A stretch of DNA of 48,449 nt, taken from an uncultured bacterium (lineage in GTDB: Bacteria > Verrucomicrobiota > Lentisphaeria > Victivallales > Victivallaceae). The notes below the pieces were generated by a model that worked only from the letters and a program-made list of their open reading frames with translations, had not been told where the DNA came from and searched no databases. Positions 16,891 to 25,715 of the stretch are shown here, piece after piece. The stretch lies in the NCBI GenBank assembly GCA_949297015.1, contig CASFRF010000008.1, forward strand, positions 1-48,449, read 5' to 3'. The translations under genes and the position numbers were made by a program. Position 1 is the stretch's first letter, and each line of letters begins with the position of its first letter.

Positions 16891-18327
16891 CTATGCCTTC
16901 CGCTTCTCCGGCGGACAATCCTCGTCGCTGTAGGGGGCGGCGGGGACAAACTCCATCCGATGCGGGAAAAAGAGCAGATCCACCACTCCGGTTCTCCCGT
17001 TACGGTTCTTTTCGATGATCCATTCGGCCTTGACGCTCTCGCCTTCGGCCACTTTCTTGGCCTCGTCGCGGTCGCGATGCAGAAAGGAGACGATATCGGC
17101 GTCCTGCTCGATCGCGCCGGACTCGCGCAGATGGCTCAGTTTGGGCCGGGCGGAGGCTCCCGCACCCTTCTCGACCTCGCGGTTGAGCTGGGCCAGCACC
17201 AGCACCGGAATCTTCAAATCCTTGGCCAGCTGCTTGATGCCGCTGGAAATCTCCGCCACCTCCTGCTGCCGGCTGTCGTTGGCCCGGTCGGCCCGCATCA
17301 GCTGCAGATAATCGATGACCACCAGATCGATATGGTTGCGGAACTTCATCATCCGCGCCTTGGCCCGCAGCTCGGAGATGGTGAGTCCGCCGGTGGGATC
17401 GATGAAAATCGTCGAATTGGTCAAAATGTCCGCGGCGTTGGTCAGGCGGGAGATGTCGCTCTTGTTGAAGGACTTGTTCCAGAACACCGATTCCGAAAGG
17501 CCCGCCTCGGTGCAGAGCAGCCGCCGGGTGATCTGTTCGGCGGTCATTTCCAGACTGAAGAACGCGACCCGGCGGGGCCGGGGCGTGCGGGTGGAGAGCG
17601 CCAGATTGCGGATGATGTTCAGCGCCAGACTGGTCTTGCCGATCGAAGGCCGCGCGGCCAGCACGAACATCTCCCCCTTCTTCAGGCCGCCGGTAAAGAG
17701 GTCCACCTCCGAAAAGCCGGTAGGGATCCCCACTTCAACCTTCCCGTCAAGGATGTCCTGAAGCGCCTGAAACTCGGCGCCGATGCTGTCCTTGACCTCC
17801 ACGATGGTGTCGCGCAGTTCCGCTTCCCGGACCTGATAGATGCGGCTTTCGATCTCCTCGATCAGGGCGTTCACCTCGGTTGCGGGGTCGTAGCAGCGGG
17901 AGACCGATTCGGTGCAGATGTCGATCATACGGCGCAGCGTGGCGTAGCTGCGGACGATGGCGCACCAAGAGTCCAGACGCACCACGGTGGGGACAAAGTC
18001 GTGGATCTCGGCCAGCGTCGACACGCCGCCCACCGCCTCGAGCTTGCCGCTCTTCAGCAGGTAGTTGGCCAGCGTGACCAGATCGACTTTCAACTCCGGA
18101 TGATTGTGGAGTGCGACAATCGCCTTGAAAATCGTCCGGTGGATATGGGAATAGAACACCTCGGCGGCGCCGAGGAGTTCCACCGCTTCGTCAATGCAGT
18201 GTTGCGGTTCCCGGAGCATCGCCGACAGGACCGCGCGCTCCACCTCCAGATCGTGCGGCTGAGGCCGCTCAATCAGGCCGGCAAGCGCGCCCGATCCCGA
18301 TGCGACGTGCTGATCCGGAACCGCCAC
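16891..18327 (-). CDS. dnaB: Replicative DNA helicase DnaB
   Basis: Hexameric 5'-3' helicase of the replication fork, 478 residues. Seen: N-terminal DnaB domain opening with PQPHDLEVERAVLSAML, RecA-like core with Walker A ARPSIGKTS, the Walker B/DnaB motif DLVVIDYLQLM, and the C-terminal SGAIEQDADIV and EKNRNGRTG motifs. There is no intein. It starts with GTG, 7 nt after the rplI stop, with only a weak Shine-Dalgarno, so translational coupling to rplI is likely. The rpsF-ssb-rpsR-rplI-dnaB order is widely conserved. Confidence 0.96.
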   Translation of the reverse strand: MAVPDQHVASGSGALAGLIERPQPHDLEVERAVLSAMLREPQHCIDEAVELLGAAEVFYSHIHRTIFKAIVALHNHPELKVDLVTLANYLLKSGKLEAVGGVSTLAEIHDFVPTVVRLDSWCAIVRSYATLRRMIDICTESVSRCYDPATEVNALIEEIESRIYQVREAELRDTIVEVKDSIGAEFQALQDILDGKVEVGIPTGFSEVDLFTGGLKKGEMFVLAARPSIGKTSLALNIIRNLALSTRTPRPRRVAFFSLEMTAEQITRRLLCTEAGLSESVFWNKSFNKSDISRLTNAADILTNSTIFIDPTGGLTISELRAKARMMKFRNHIDLVVIDYLQLMRADRANDSRQQEVAEISSGIKQLAKDLKIPVLVLAQLNREVEKGAGASARPKLSHLRESGAIEQDADIVSFLHRDRDEAKKVAEGESVKAEWIIEKNRNGRTGVVDLLFFPHRMEFVPAAPYSDEDCPPEKRKA

Positions 18328-18334
18328 GATCGTC

Positions 18335-18787
18335 TCAGCCCCGGACGACCCAGACCTTCAGCTCGGCCGTGACCGCATGGTGGAGCTTGATCTCCACGGT
18401 GTAGCTGCCGAGGGTTTTGATCGGCGGATCGAGCTTGATCCGGGTGTGTTCGAGAGTCACGCCGTTTTCGGCCAGCTTCTCGGCGATGTTACGCGCGGTG
18501 ACCGAGCCGAACAGCTGATCGTCGGCGGCCGCCTGCGCCGCGATGGAGATCTCCATCGCAGCCAGTTTTTCCGCCAGCGCCTGAGCTGCTTCGAGCTCCT
18601 GCCGCCGACGCTCTTCAATCTTGCTGCGCCGCGCTTCGAGCTGACGCATCACCGCCGGAGTCGCCTTGGCGGCCAGACCGCGCGGCAACAGATAATTACG
18701 GGCGTACCCGGCCGCCACATGGACGCTCTCGCCGGCCAGACCCAGATTCTCCACATCGTCGAGGAGCACCAGATTCACTTGAGCCAT
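18335..18787 (-). CDS. rplI: 50S ribosomal protein L9
   Basis: 150-residue ribosomal protein. The N-terminal RNA-binding domain has VNLVLLDDVENLGLAG and the conserved GYARNYLLPRGLA. A long Glu/Arg-rich connecting helix (about 50-75) and the C-terminal domain with LFGSVTARNIAE follow. Its length matches the family. It sits between rpsR and dnaB in the conserved cluster. Confidence 0.97.
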   Translation of the reverse strand: MAQVNLVLLDDVENLGLAGESVHVAAGYARNYLLPRGLAAKATPAVMRQLEARRSKIEERRRQELEAAQALAEKLAAMEISIAAQAAADDQLFGSVTARNIAEKLAENGVTLEHTRIKLDPPIKTLGSYTVEIKLHHAVTAELKVWVVRG

Positions 18788-18803
18788 TTTTTCCTCCCTG
18801 GTC

Positions 18804-19034
18804 TTAGTACACGAGACTGAGGACGCGGGCGCGCTTGATCGCCTCGCACAGCATCTTCTGGTGATCCGGGCAGGTTCCGGTGATCCGACGCGGGGTGATC
18901 TTCCCCTTCTCGGTCTGGAACTTGGCCAGGATTTCAGCGTCCTTGAAGTCGATGTAGGTTACTTTCGCCTCACAAAACCGGCAGATTTTCGGTTTGGCCG
19001 GCTGCCGCCGACGATTGGATCTTCTCTGCTGCAT
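18804..19034 (-). CDS. rpsR: 30S ribosomal protein S18
   Basis: 76-residue S18. It has CRFC near residue 18 and a later CPDH, so this is the zinc-binding form in which Cys/Cys/Cys/His can hold a metal. The basic N-terminus (QQRRSNRRRQ) and the KITPRRITG core are typical. It lies between ssb and rplI; S6 (rpsF), its binding partner on the ribosome, is encoded two genes upstream. Confidence 0.97.
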   Translation of the reverse strand: MQQRRSNRRRQPAKPKICRFCEAKVTYIDFKDAEILAKFQTEKGKITPRRITGTCPDHQKMLCEAIKRARVLSLVY

Positions 19035-19086
19035 CTCGCATGCACCTTTCTGTCTATGATTGCTTCAGTTCAAAATTTCGTTGCCG

Positions 19087-19647
19087 TCAAAACGGGATAT
19101 CCTCTTCCGAGTCCACCGCAGGATTGAACGACGGATCCGGCATCGCGGGGGGCGCTCCGGGACCGGACTGCGGAGCGCGCGGCATCCCGCCGGGCCCGCG
19201 GCGATACTCCGTCGGCTGACCGCCGCCGTAGTTGCCGCCCTGGGCATAGTTGCCGCTGTTCTGCCGGGGGGCGTAATTGCCGCCGCCGGCTTCGTTCGTC
19301 ATGCCGTTCTCCTGATTGCGCCGACCGCCCAGAAACTGGACCTGCTCGGCGACCACCCGCAGCCGCGAACGTTTTCCGCCGTTCTGATCCTCCCACTGAT
19401 CGAACTGCAAACGCCCCTCCACCAGCACCGGCGAACCCTTCTCCAGAAACTGCTTGGAGTTCTCCGCCGACTTGCCCCAGACCACCACGTCGACAAAGCA
19501 GGTCTCGTCGCGGTCCTGGCCGTTGACCTGGAACCGGCGATTCACCGCCAATCCCAGATCGCAGACCGCCTGTCCGGAGGGCGTGTAACGCAGATCCGGA
19601 TCGCGGGTCAGATTCCCCATCAGGAACACTTTATTGAGAGACGCCAT
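19087..19647 (-). CDS. ssb: Single-stranded DNA-binding protein
   Basis: 186-residue SSB that coats single-stranded DNA in replication and repair. The OB-fold occupies about 1-110 (NKVFLMGNLTRDPDLRYTP, VDVVVWGKSAE). A Gly/Asn/Gln/Pro-rich flexible linker follows, then the acidic tip SEEDIPF, which recruits partner proteins. It is placed between rpsF and rpsR, as in many bacteria. Confidence 0.97.
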   Translation of the reverse strand: MASLNKVFLMGNLTRDPDLRYTPSGQAVCDLGLAVNRRFQVNGQDRDETCFVDVVVWGKSAENSKQFLEKGSPVLVEGRLQFDQWEDQNGGKRSRLRVVAEQVQFLGGRRNQENGMTNEAGGGNYAPRQNSGNYAQGGNYGGGQPTEYRRGPGGMPRAPQSGPGAPPAMPDPSFNPAVDSEEDIPF

Positions 19648-19669
19648 ACCTCTTCCCCCTGCGTCCGGA

Positions 19670-19999
19670 TCAGTTCTCGGCCGCGAGTTTGCTCGAGGTC
19701 TCGCCGGTGGCCGGCCGGTCGTAGGTCACGACCATGCAGCGCAGCACCCGCTCGTCCAGCCGGTACTTGTCCTTCAGCGCAAACACCTGCGCCGGTTCCA
19801 GCTCCAGCACATAGTCCCAGTAGATCCCGGCCTTGCGCTTCTTGATGTCGTAGGTGAACTGCTTCCGCCCCATCGGCGTGGAGAGCTCCACCTTGCCGCC
19901 CAGAGCCTCGACCTGCGCCGCCAGCTCCTTGCTGAAAGCGTCGCCATCGTCATCCACTTTGCGGATGTCCAGAATGAATACCGCTTCGTATTTTTTCAA
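19670..19999 (-). CDS. rpsF: 30S ribosomal protein S6
   Basis: 109-residue S6 of the small ribosomal subunit. It starts with the typical KYEAVFILD strand and contains GGKVELSTPMGRKQFTYDIKK and a C-terminal RLDERVLRCMVV strand. It lies 15 nt after pth and 22 nt before ssb in the conserved cluster. Confidence 0.96.
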   Translation of the reverse strand: MKKYEAVFILDIRKVDDDGDAFSKELAAQVEALGGKVELSTPMGRKQFTYDIKKRKAGIYWDYVLELEPAQVFALKDKYRLDERVLRCMVVTYDRPATGETSSKLAAEN

Positions 20000-20014
20000 A
20001 ATAAAACCCTTTCT

Positions 20015-20653
20015 TTAAGCTTCTCTTGGTTTTTCCTGTCCGTTCACTTCCTGCTCCGCGGCGGACTCCTCCGCCCGGTTGTAGCGCGTCATCGCCCGGC
20101 TTGCGCCGCAGCTGAGAATTTCGAGCGCCGCCGCCGCCGCCAGTTTGATCATCCGATCCCACTGCGACTGCTCCGCGGCGGGTACCCGCGTCAGCACATG
20201 CTCCACCGTTTCGCCGCGACCCTCCGCCCGGCCGATGCCCAGCCGCAGCCGGTAAAAATCGGAGCTGCCCAGCTCAGCGATCGCCGACTCCACGCCGTGG
20301 TGTCCCCCGGCGCCGCCGCCGCGGCGGATCCGGAGCCGACCCGGCGGCAGATCCAGATCGTCCTGAATCACCAGAATTTCCGGCGGCGTCAACTTCAGTT
20401 TCCGCGCCAGTCCGGCGATCGCGCGGCCGCTCAGATTCATATAGGTGAGCGGCTGCTGCAAGTGGAGCGCCCGTCCCCGGAAGCGGCCGCTCCAGCAGCG
20501 GCTCTCGCAGATCCGGGACTCCGCAAAACTCCCGGGCAGCATCCGCAACAGCTCCTCGATCACCGCGAACCCGGCGTTATGCCGCGTATCCGCATATTCG
20601 GCCCCGGGATTGCCCAGACCGACAATCAGAGTGATCGCTGTTGCCTCCGACAT
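20015..20653 (-). CDS. pth: Peptidyl-tRNA hydrolase
   Basis: Recycles peptidyl-tRNA released during translation. 212 residues; the core is complete, with LIVGLGNPGAEY, catalytic His in TRHNAGF, TYMNLSG and the DDLDLPPGRLRIR strand. The usual GGHNGLKS loop reads GGHHGVES here, a conservative variant. The C-terminus has a short Glu-rich extension beyond the standard fold. It sits between rplY and rpsF, a common neighbourhood. Confidence 0.95.
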   Translation of the reverse strand: MSEATAITLIVGLGNPGAEYADTRHNAGFAVIEELLRMLPGSFAESRICESRCWSGRFRGRALHLQQPLTYMNLSGRAIAGLARKLKLTPPEILVIQDDLDLPPGRLRIRRGGGAGGHHGVESAIAELGSSDFYRLRLGIGRAEGRGETVEHVLTRVPAAEQSQWDRMIKLAAAAALEILSCGASRAMTRYNRAEESAAEQEVNGQEKPREA

Positions 20654-20667
20654 GCCCGACCCGCTTC

Positions 20668-21330
20668 CTACTTCTTCTTGTCCGCCTTATCCGCGCCTTC
20701 CTTGGGCTCGGCCGGACCCTTCTGCTTGATGGCCTCCGGCTCGGTCAGCTCCTCGGCGGCCGGAGCTTCCACCTCTTCCGCCTGCTCGTGGACCACATGG
20801 AAGACGATCGCTTCGCCGTCCCCGACCAGCTTCACCCCGGCCGGCAGCACGATGTCCGACACATGCAGCGCATCGCCGATGTTGAGCTTGGAGACGTCCA
20901 CCCCGATGCTCTCGGGGATGTCCTGCGCCTTGCAGGAGACCGTGATCTGGTGGATCACCTGCTCGAGGATGCCGCCGTGCGCGGCGCCGTAGGCCTCGCC
21001 GACCGGGTGGATCTGCACTTCGGAGTGGATTTCCGCATTCAGATCGACCGCCTGGAAATCGATGTGCAGCACATGATTCTTCAGGTAGTTGACCTGCACG
21101 TCCTTGACCAGCGCGGCGGTCTCCTGCCGGCCATCGACCAGATAGACCAGGTGCAGCTCGTGGTGCGACAGGGCCTCCCAGTCGCCGGCCTTCACATAGT
21201 ACGGCACCCCGGCCTCTCCTTTGGCGTAGACGATCACCGGCACCAGGCCGTCCCGACGGGCGCGACGCGAAGCGTTCTTGCCGAATTCGCTGCGCTTCTG
21301 CACCGCAATTTGGTGTTTTTCCTTACTCAT
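20668..21330 (-). CDS. rplY: 50S ribosomal protein L25, Ctc/TL5 form
   Basis: 220-residue two-domain L25, the long general-stress form that binds 5S rRNA. The N-terminal domain has KRSEFGKNASRRARRDGLVPVIVYAKGE and the KNHVLHIDFQAVD strand. The beta-rich C-terminal domain runs to about 195 with LNIGDALHVSDIVLPAGVK. A charged tail (Glu/Pro/Lys-rich, ending DKADKKK) is added. It lies between prs and pth, the classic arrangement. Confidence 0.95.
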   Translation of the reverse strand: MSKEKHQIAVQKRSEFGKNASRRARRDGLVPVIVYAKGEAGVPYYVKAGDWEALSHHELHLVYLVDGRQETAALVKDVQVNYLKNHVLHIDFQAVDLNAEIHSEVQIHPVGEAYGAAHGGILEQVIHQITVSCKAQDIPESIGVDVSKLNIGDALHVSDIVLPAGVKLVGDGEAIVFHVVHEQAEEVEAPAAEELTEPEAIKQKGPAEPKEGADKADKKK

Positions 21331-21375
21331 GGATGTCCTTTCTTGATGAGACTCGTTGACGAATGAATCACTCGC

Positions 21376-22326
21376 TTAATTTTTGGGATAAAACAACGAA
21401 GAAACCGACTTGCCGACGTGGATGCGCTTGATCGCCTCGCCCAGCAGCGGCGCCACGCTGACCACCTTGATCCGGCCGCCGAGCGTGTCATCGATCGGCA
21501 CGGCGTCGGTTACGAACAACTGTTCCAGCTCCGGCGTCTCCAACAGCCGCTTCTTGCCGGTCGCGTCCAGCAGACAGTGCGAGACCGCGGCGTAGACCCT
21601 GGCCGCCCCGTTGGCCTTCAGAATCTTGGCCGCGGCGCAGAGCGTCCCGGCGGTGGAGGTGAGGTCGTCGGTGATGACACAGACCTTGTCCTTGACGTCG
21701 CCGACCAGATGGCTGGAGGCCACAGTGGTCGCATTCAGCCGCCGCTTGGCCACCACGGCGAAACCGGCGCCCAGCAGGTCGCAGTAGTACATCGCCATCT
21801 TGGCGCTGCCGGAGTCGGGAGCCACCACCACCGGGTCGGGGCCGAGCGTCTTCTTCAGCATCGGCGCGAGCACCGGGCGGGCGTACAAGTGGTCCATCGG
21901 AATGTCGAAAAAGCCCTGAATCTGATGCGAATGCAGATCCATGGTGATGATCCGGTCGGCACCGGCCGCGGTCAGCATGTTGGCGACCAGCTTGGCGGTG
22001 ATCGGAACCCGCGGCTTGTCCTTGCGGTCCTGCCGGGCGTAGCCGAAGTAGGGCAGCACCGCGGTGATCCGGGCGGCGGAAGCCCGGCGGGCGGCGTCGA
22101 TCATGATCAGAAGTTCCATCAGATAGTCGTTCGGCTTCTTGCAGGTCGGCTGGATCAGAAAGACATCGGCCCGGCGGACGTTTTCCTCGAACTGCACGAA
22201 GATTTCGCCGTCGGGAAACTGCGTGTGATGAACTTTTCCGAGCGGGATTCCGAGATAGTCGGCGATGGCCTGCGAGAGCTCCGGGTGCGCCGACCCGGCA
22301 TACACGCTGATGTTGGTAACTTCCAT
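21376..22326 (-). CDS. prs: Ribose-phosphate pyrophosphokinase
   Basis: Makes PRPP from ribose 5-phosphate and ATP for nucleotide, His and Trp synthesis. 316 residues, the standard length. Seen: FPDGEIFVQFEENVRRADVF, the flexible loop YFGYARQDRK, DLHSHQIQGFFDIP, and the PRPP motif VITDDLTSTAGTL. The frame stays open 53 codons upstream, but that part is GC-rich leader without homology. ATG 22326 with GGAG close before it gives the canonical N-terminus. It is the first gene of the prs-rplY-pth cluster. Confidence 0.96.
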   Translation of the reverse strand: MEVTNISVYAGSAHPELSQAIADYLGIPLGKVHHTQFPDGEIFVQFEENVRRADVFLIQPTCKKPNDYLMELLIMIDAARRASAARITAVLPYFGYARQDRKDKPRVPITAKLVANMLTAAGADRIITMDLHSHQIQGFFDIPMDHLYARPVLAPMLKKTLGPDPVVVAPDSGSAKMAMYYCDLLGAGFAVVAKRRLNATTVASSHLVGDVKDKVCVITDDLTSTAGTLCAAAKILKANGAARVYAAVSHCLLDATGKKRLLETPELEQLFVTDAVPIDDTLGGRIKVVSVAPLLGEAIKRIHVGKSVSSLFYPKN

Positions 22327-22522
22327 TTTCTCCGGACTTCCATCCTTGGTTGAACGGCTGAAACCGCTCCTCCCGGAAGGAAGTGAAATCCGCCGTACCG
22401 GGCGCCGTTTCCGACCCCGCCCCGCTCCTGCGGCGGCAAACCTTCCGGAGTCGGCCGCCGACACCGGGCCGCCGACAATTCGCACGAAACGAATTAAGGT
22501 TTCAGCAATTTAACAATTGCAC

Positions 22523-22537
22523 AATGTACGATACATT
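22523..22537. promoter_or_regulatory. Inverted repeat upstream of prs (AATGTA-CGA-TACATT)
   Basis: Perfect 6-bp arms with a 3-bp centre in an AT-rich patch about 200 bp before the prs start. The patch probably holds the prs promoter, though no consensus hexamers could be fixed. The rest of the 298-bp gap (22327-22624) is a GC-rich leader with no gene seen. Confidence 0.4.
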
Positions 22538-22624
22538 ACACCCGTTTTGGAAAATTACAACCCCCGCCGCCGATTTTTTTCAGCCCGGCGCCAACTTTTC
22601 GCGCGCCCGCTTCCGGTCGGCGAC

Positions 22625-23596
22625 TCAGGCGAAATGCTCGCGGGCAAACGCGATTTTCTCCGCCCTCCCGGGATGGGCCCCCGGCGGCAGCGATTCGATC
22701 AGGCGCAGCCGGGTCAGCAACCCCTGCCCGTTGGCGATCTGAATGGCGAGCCCCGGTCGCGCGTTGAGTTCAAGCAGCAGCGGTCCCCGGCGCCGATCCG
22801 TAGCGATGTCCGCGCCGAAATAGCCCAGCGGGGTCATTTCCGCACAGCGCGCCGCCAACTCCAGATGTTCCTCCCAGCGTGGAACCCGCAGCTCCGAAAA
22901 CGCCGCCCCCGTATCCGGATGGCGGGTGACCGCCCGGTTGTGCTGCGCCGCAAATTCCGGACTGCCGTCGCGGATCCGCAGTCCGACCCCCACCGCCCCC
23001 TGGTGCAGATTCGCCCGGCCGTCCGATTCCCGCGTCGCCAATCGGATCATCGACATCACCGGATAGCCGCGGAAGACGATCAGCCGGACATCCGGGACCC
23101 CTTCAAAACTGAAGCGGCTGTAGACATCGGAAAAGTCGATGCACCGCTCGAACAGCGCATAATCCACCTGCCCGCCCAGGCTGTACAGCCCGGAGAGAAT
23201 GTTGGAGATATGCTCGTAGATCAACTTGTAGTTCCAAACCTCGCCGTTGGGCTTGTAAAAATGCTCCCCGTCGTGATGCCGGATCACCAGAATCCCGCGC
23301 CCACCGCTTCCATGCCCCGGCTTGATCACGAAATCCGGGACCCCCGCGACCAGTTCCCGGAAGTTCTTCACCTGAAATTGATGTTTAATGCACCCGATCA
23401 GTTCCGCGGTCGCCACCTGCTGCCGGATCGCCAACTGCTTGGTACGAAGCTTGTCATCCACGTCCGGATAATCCGCGCGGCGGTTGTAGCGCATGATGTA
23501 GTCCGAATTGCGCTGGTTCATGCCCAGCACCCCGGCGCGGCGCAGGCGCCGGGGCGAAACCAGACGGGGCCGGGGGATTGCCGTCCACAGCTTCAT
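22625..23596 (-). CDS. ATP-grasp alpha-L-glutamate-ligase-like protein (RimK-related)
   Basis: 323-residue ATP-grasp protein. Seen: FVIKPGHGSGGRGILVI (nucleotide-binding Lys and Gly loop), the family stretch NLHQGAVGVGLRI and the metal-binding LLLELNARPGLAIQIAN. The Asn-Ala-Arg-Pro-Gly ending and the N-terminal GVLGMNQRNSDYI fit the RimK-related E-ligase family known as a partner of a transglutaminase-like membrane protein. It probably attaches an amino acid, perhaps glutamate, to an unknown acceptor in the cytoplasm. ATGA overlap couples it to the membrane protein upstream. Confidence 0.85.
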   Translation of the reverse strand: MKLWTAIPRPRLVSPRRLRRAGVLGMNQRNSDYIMRYNRRADYPDVDDKLRTKQLAIRQQVATAELIGCIKHQFQVKNFRELVAGVPDFVIKPGHGSGGRGILVIRHHDGEHFYKPNGEVWNYKLIYEHISNILSGLYSLGGQVDYALFERCIDFSDVYSRFSFEGVPDVRLIVFRGYPVMSMIRLATRESDGRANLHQGAVGVGLRIRDGSPEFAAQHNRAVTRHPDTGAAFSELRVPRWEEHLELAARCAEMTPLGYFGADIATDRRRGPLLLELNARPGLAIQIANGQGLLTRLRLIESLPPGAHPGRAEKIAFAREHFA

Positions 23597-25125
23597 GACT
23601 TCACCAGCGGTTCAAAGCGCGTGAGTTCGGTCAACCGGTACCCGGTATAGGTCCCGAGCAGCAGAATCACCCCCAGAATAATCAAATTCAGCTCGGCAAA
23701 CGTGTAGAGCAGATATTGCAGGTAGGAGTTCGCCAGCACCAGGTAACAGACCGCCGCCGCCCCGAGACTGGCGCCGAGCTGCTTCAGGGTGTTCCGCGCG
23801 CCGTCCTCCTCCCAGGTCATCGACGCCCGCTCAATGGTCCAGGCGATGATGATGATCGGGAAACAGGTGGCATTGACCAGTTCGGGGATATGCAGCAGGT
23901 TCGCCCCCACGCTGATCAGCTGCATCAGCAGAATCACCACCACGACCACCGCCGAAATGCGCGGCACCATCAGCAAATTCAGGCGCGACAGCCAGGCCCG
24001 GATTCCCAGCCCCACCGTCAGGATCAGGATGAAATTCACGATTCCCGGCAGCAGGCGCATTTCCAGAAACGCCATGGCGATCAGCACCGGCATGAAGGTG
24101 CCCATGGTGGTGATGCCGATGATGTTGCGGGCGATGACGATCAGCAGGATGGCCAGCGGCAGCAGCGCCAGCTGCTTGAACAGATTCTGCTCGGCCGCCG
24201 GCAGCGAGAACAAAGAAAGTTCCGACAAGGTCCGGTCGTCGAAGATCCGGGCCCGGATCCGGTTCAGGCGCTCCACCCCGGCGGGCACCCGGGTCACCGA
24301 ATAGAGCAGCGACGAACTCCGCGCCCCGCTCACCTCCAGCAGCGAATGGTCGCGCCGCTGCAGCACCAGAAAGGTTCCGGGCGGCTCCAGTGTCCCGGCC
24401 CCCGGGCGATAGGCGTGCCAGGCATCGTCGTGCCAGACGTCGAGATAGAGGGTCGGCTGCTGCTGATAACGCCGCGGGTCGTACAGGATCCCGCGCATGA
24501 TCCGCGCCGGAATCCCCCGCTGCGCCAGAACCGTGACGGCGGCCTCCACGGTCAGGTCGGCGCCGGGATTCGGCACCAGCAGTCGTTTTTCGGCGGGAGA
24601 GAGGGCGCTCAACCGGTGCAGAAGCGCCGGGACCAGCTCCGCCGCCGGGAGTTTACGCTCCGGATCAATCCGGTCGAGCAGTTCCGCCACGGCATGGTGC
24701 GCCGCATCGGCCAGCGGCGGAGGCGACATCGGGAGCTCCGGTTTCTCCGGTTCAGCCCGGCGCTGCGGCGCGGGAACGAGACGGTAGCGGAACGGCACCC
24801 GCCGGATCGCCACCGGCGGCGTCAGAGTCTTCACCAGCCGCGGGAAGCCGTCCTGCCGGGTGAGTTGAAAGCCGGTGGCTTCGACGGCCTCGGGCACGAA
24901 CGCCCATCCGGCCTCGGGCTCCGGCACGGCCAGGGAGATCCGCACCGGGAGTTCGCCCTGCGGCTCCAGGGTGATGACCCCGTCGACCTGATAATAGAAC
25001 CCGCCCCGGTCACTGAGGCTGAACCCGAAATACCGGACTTTCACCACGGTGACCGTCACCGCCGCCGCCGCGAGCAGAACGACCAGCAGATAAAGCATCC
25101 GGCGTGGATTCCGGGCATCGGCCAT
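23593..25125 (-). CDS. Membrane protein: inactive transglutaminase domain plus seven-helix domain
   Basis: 510-residue inner-membrane protein. There is one N-terminal helix (about 10-28), then a periplasmic region to about 315 with a transglutaminase-like core around 190-245 (AVTVLAQRGIPARIMRGILYD, LYLDVWHDDAWHAYRPG). The usual catalytic Cys is replaced, as in the family described as inactive transglutaminase fused to seven TM helices. Several hydrophobic helices run from about 322 to the end. The gene sits between the retropepsin-like lipoprotein and the ATP-grasp gene. This fits a complex that senses or processes something in the periplasm and links it to a cytoplasmic ligase; that role is inference. 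Confidence 0.85.
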   Translation of the reverse strand: MADARNPRRMLYLLVVLLAAAAVTVTVVKVRYFGFSLSDRGGFYYQVDGVITLEPQGELPVRISLAVPEPEAGWAFVPEAVEATGFQLTRQDGFPRLVKTLTPPVAIRRVPFRYRLVPAPQRRAEPEKPELPMSPPPLADAAHHAVAELLDRIDPERKLPAAELVPALLHRLSALSPAEKRLLVPNPGADLTVEAAVTVLAQRGIPARIMRGILYDPRRYQQQPTLYLDVWHDDAWHAYRPGAGTLEPPGTFLVLQRRDHSLLEVSGARSSSLLYSVTRVPAGVERLNRIRARIFDDRTLSELSLFSLPAAEQNLFKQLALLPLAILLIVIARNIIGITTMGTFMPVLIAMAFLEMRLLPGIVNFILILTVGLGIRAWLSRLNLLMVPRISAVVVVVILLMQLISVGANLLHIPELVNATCFPIIIIAWTIERASMTWEEDGARNTLKQLGASLGAAAVCYLVLANSYLQYLLYTFAELNLIILGVILLLGTYTGYRLTELTRFEPLVKS

Positions 25126-25154
25126 GACTTCTCCCCCCTGCTGCCGCGCCCACC

Positions 25155-25715
25155 TCAGAGTACGTTCCTCCGGGACGGGTCGACCACGGCCAGACCGTTG
25201 ATGATGTTGCGGCCGACCAGCACCGGGTATTCAAACCTGCCGCGATCGGTCAGGGTAAACTCCCGCTCCAGCGTCAGGTGACCGAAGCGGAAGGTCAACA
25301 TCACGCAGACCCGGCGCAGGGACTCACCGTTATGCTGTTTAATCCGGACGGTCCGCACCACCGGCAGTTCATAGCTCCGGGATTTTCCGTCCCGGGCGAT
25401 GATCCGGAAGGAGACCCACTGCTGTCCGTCGCGTTCAAACAGCCGGACCTCCCGGGCGTCGATGGAACTGGTGGTGGCACCGGTATCGATCCTGGCCTCG
25501 AACGGCGCGCTGAACCCGGGCAGGTAAATCGCCTCGGTTTCGCCGATGATGCCGAGCGGCAGCGGGGTCGTCATCCGCTCCGCGGGCAGTTGTCCCGCCG
25601 CGGTGGTCGCCGCCGGCGCCGCCGATGACGGCGGCGTGCCGCAGCCGGGCAGTCCCAGAACAGCCGGTCCGGCCAGGACCGCCAGCCAGAATCTTATTTT
25701 TGAAAAAAAACTCAT
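25155..25715 (-). CDS. Retropepsin-like lipoprotein (RimB/ATP-dependent zinc protease-like family)
   Basis: 186-residue exported lipoprotein. The signal peptide ends in a lipobox LPGC, with Cys25 as the lipidated residue. The mature part has the aspartic-protease motif DTGATTSS (catalytic Asp77) and a later LVGRNIING strand, the pattern of single-domain retropepsin-like proteases. The family is often annotated as ATP-dependent zinc protease, but the DTGA motif indicates an aspartyl fold. It would act as a dimer anchored to a membrane. It is the first gene of the three-gene set, with an AAGGAG Shine-Dalgarno about 9 nt before the ATG. Confidence 0.85.
   Translation of the reverse strand: MSFFSKIRFWLAVLAGPAVLGLPGCGTPPSSAAPAATTAAGQLPAERMTTPLPLGIIGETEAIYLPGFSAPFEARIDTGATTSSIDAREVRLFERDGQQWVSFRIIARDGKSRSYELPVVRTVRIKQHNGESLRRVCVMLTFRFGHLTLEREFTLTDRGRFEYPVLVGRNIINGLAVVDPSRRNVL

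Noticed and set aside
16351..18372. Long plus-strand frame opposite the isomerase and dnaB genes
   Set aside because: Antisense shadow of dnaB; no start signal or recognisable domain. Other long antisense frames in the window were rejected for the same reason.
22327..22485. 53-codon N-terminal extension of Prs
   Set aside because: Low-complexity Arg/Gly-rich translation without homology; the canonical start at 22326 has its own Shine-Dalgarno.
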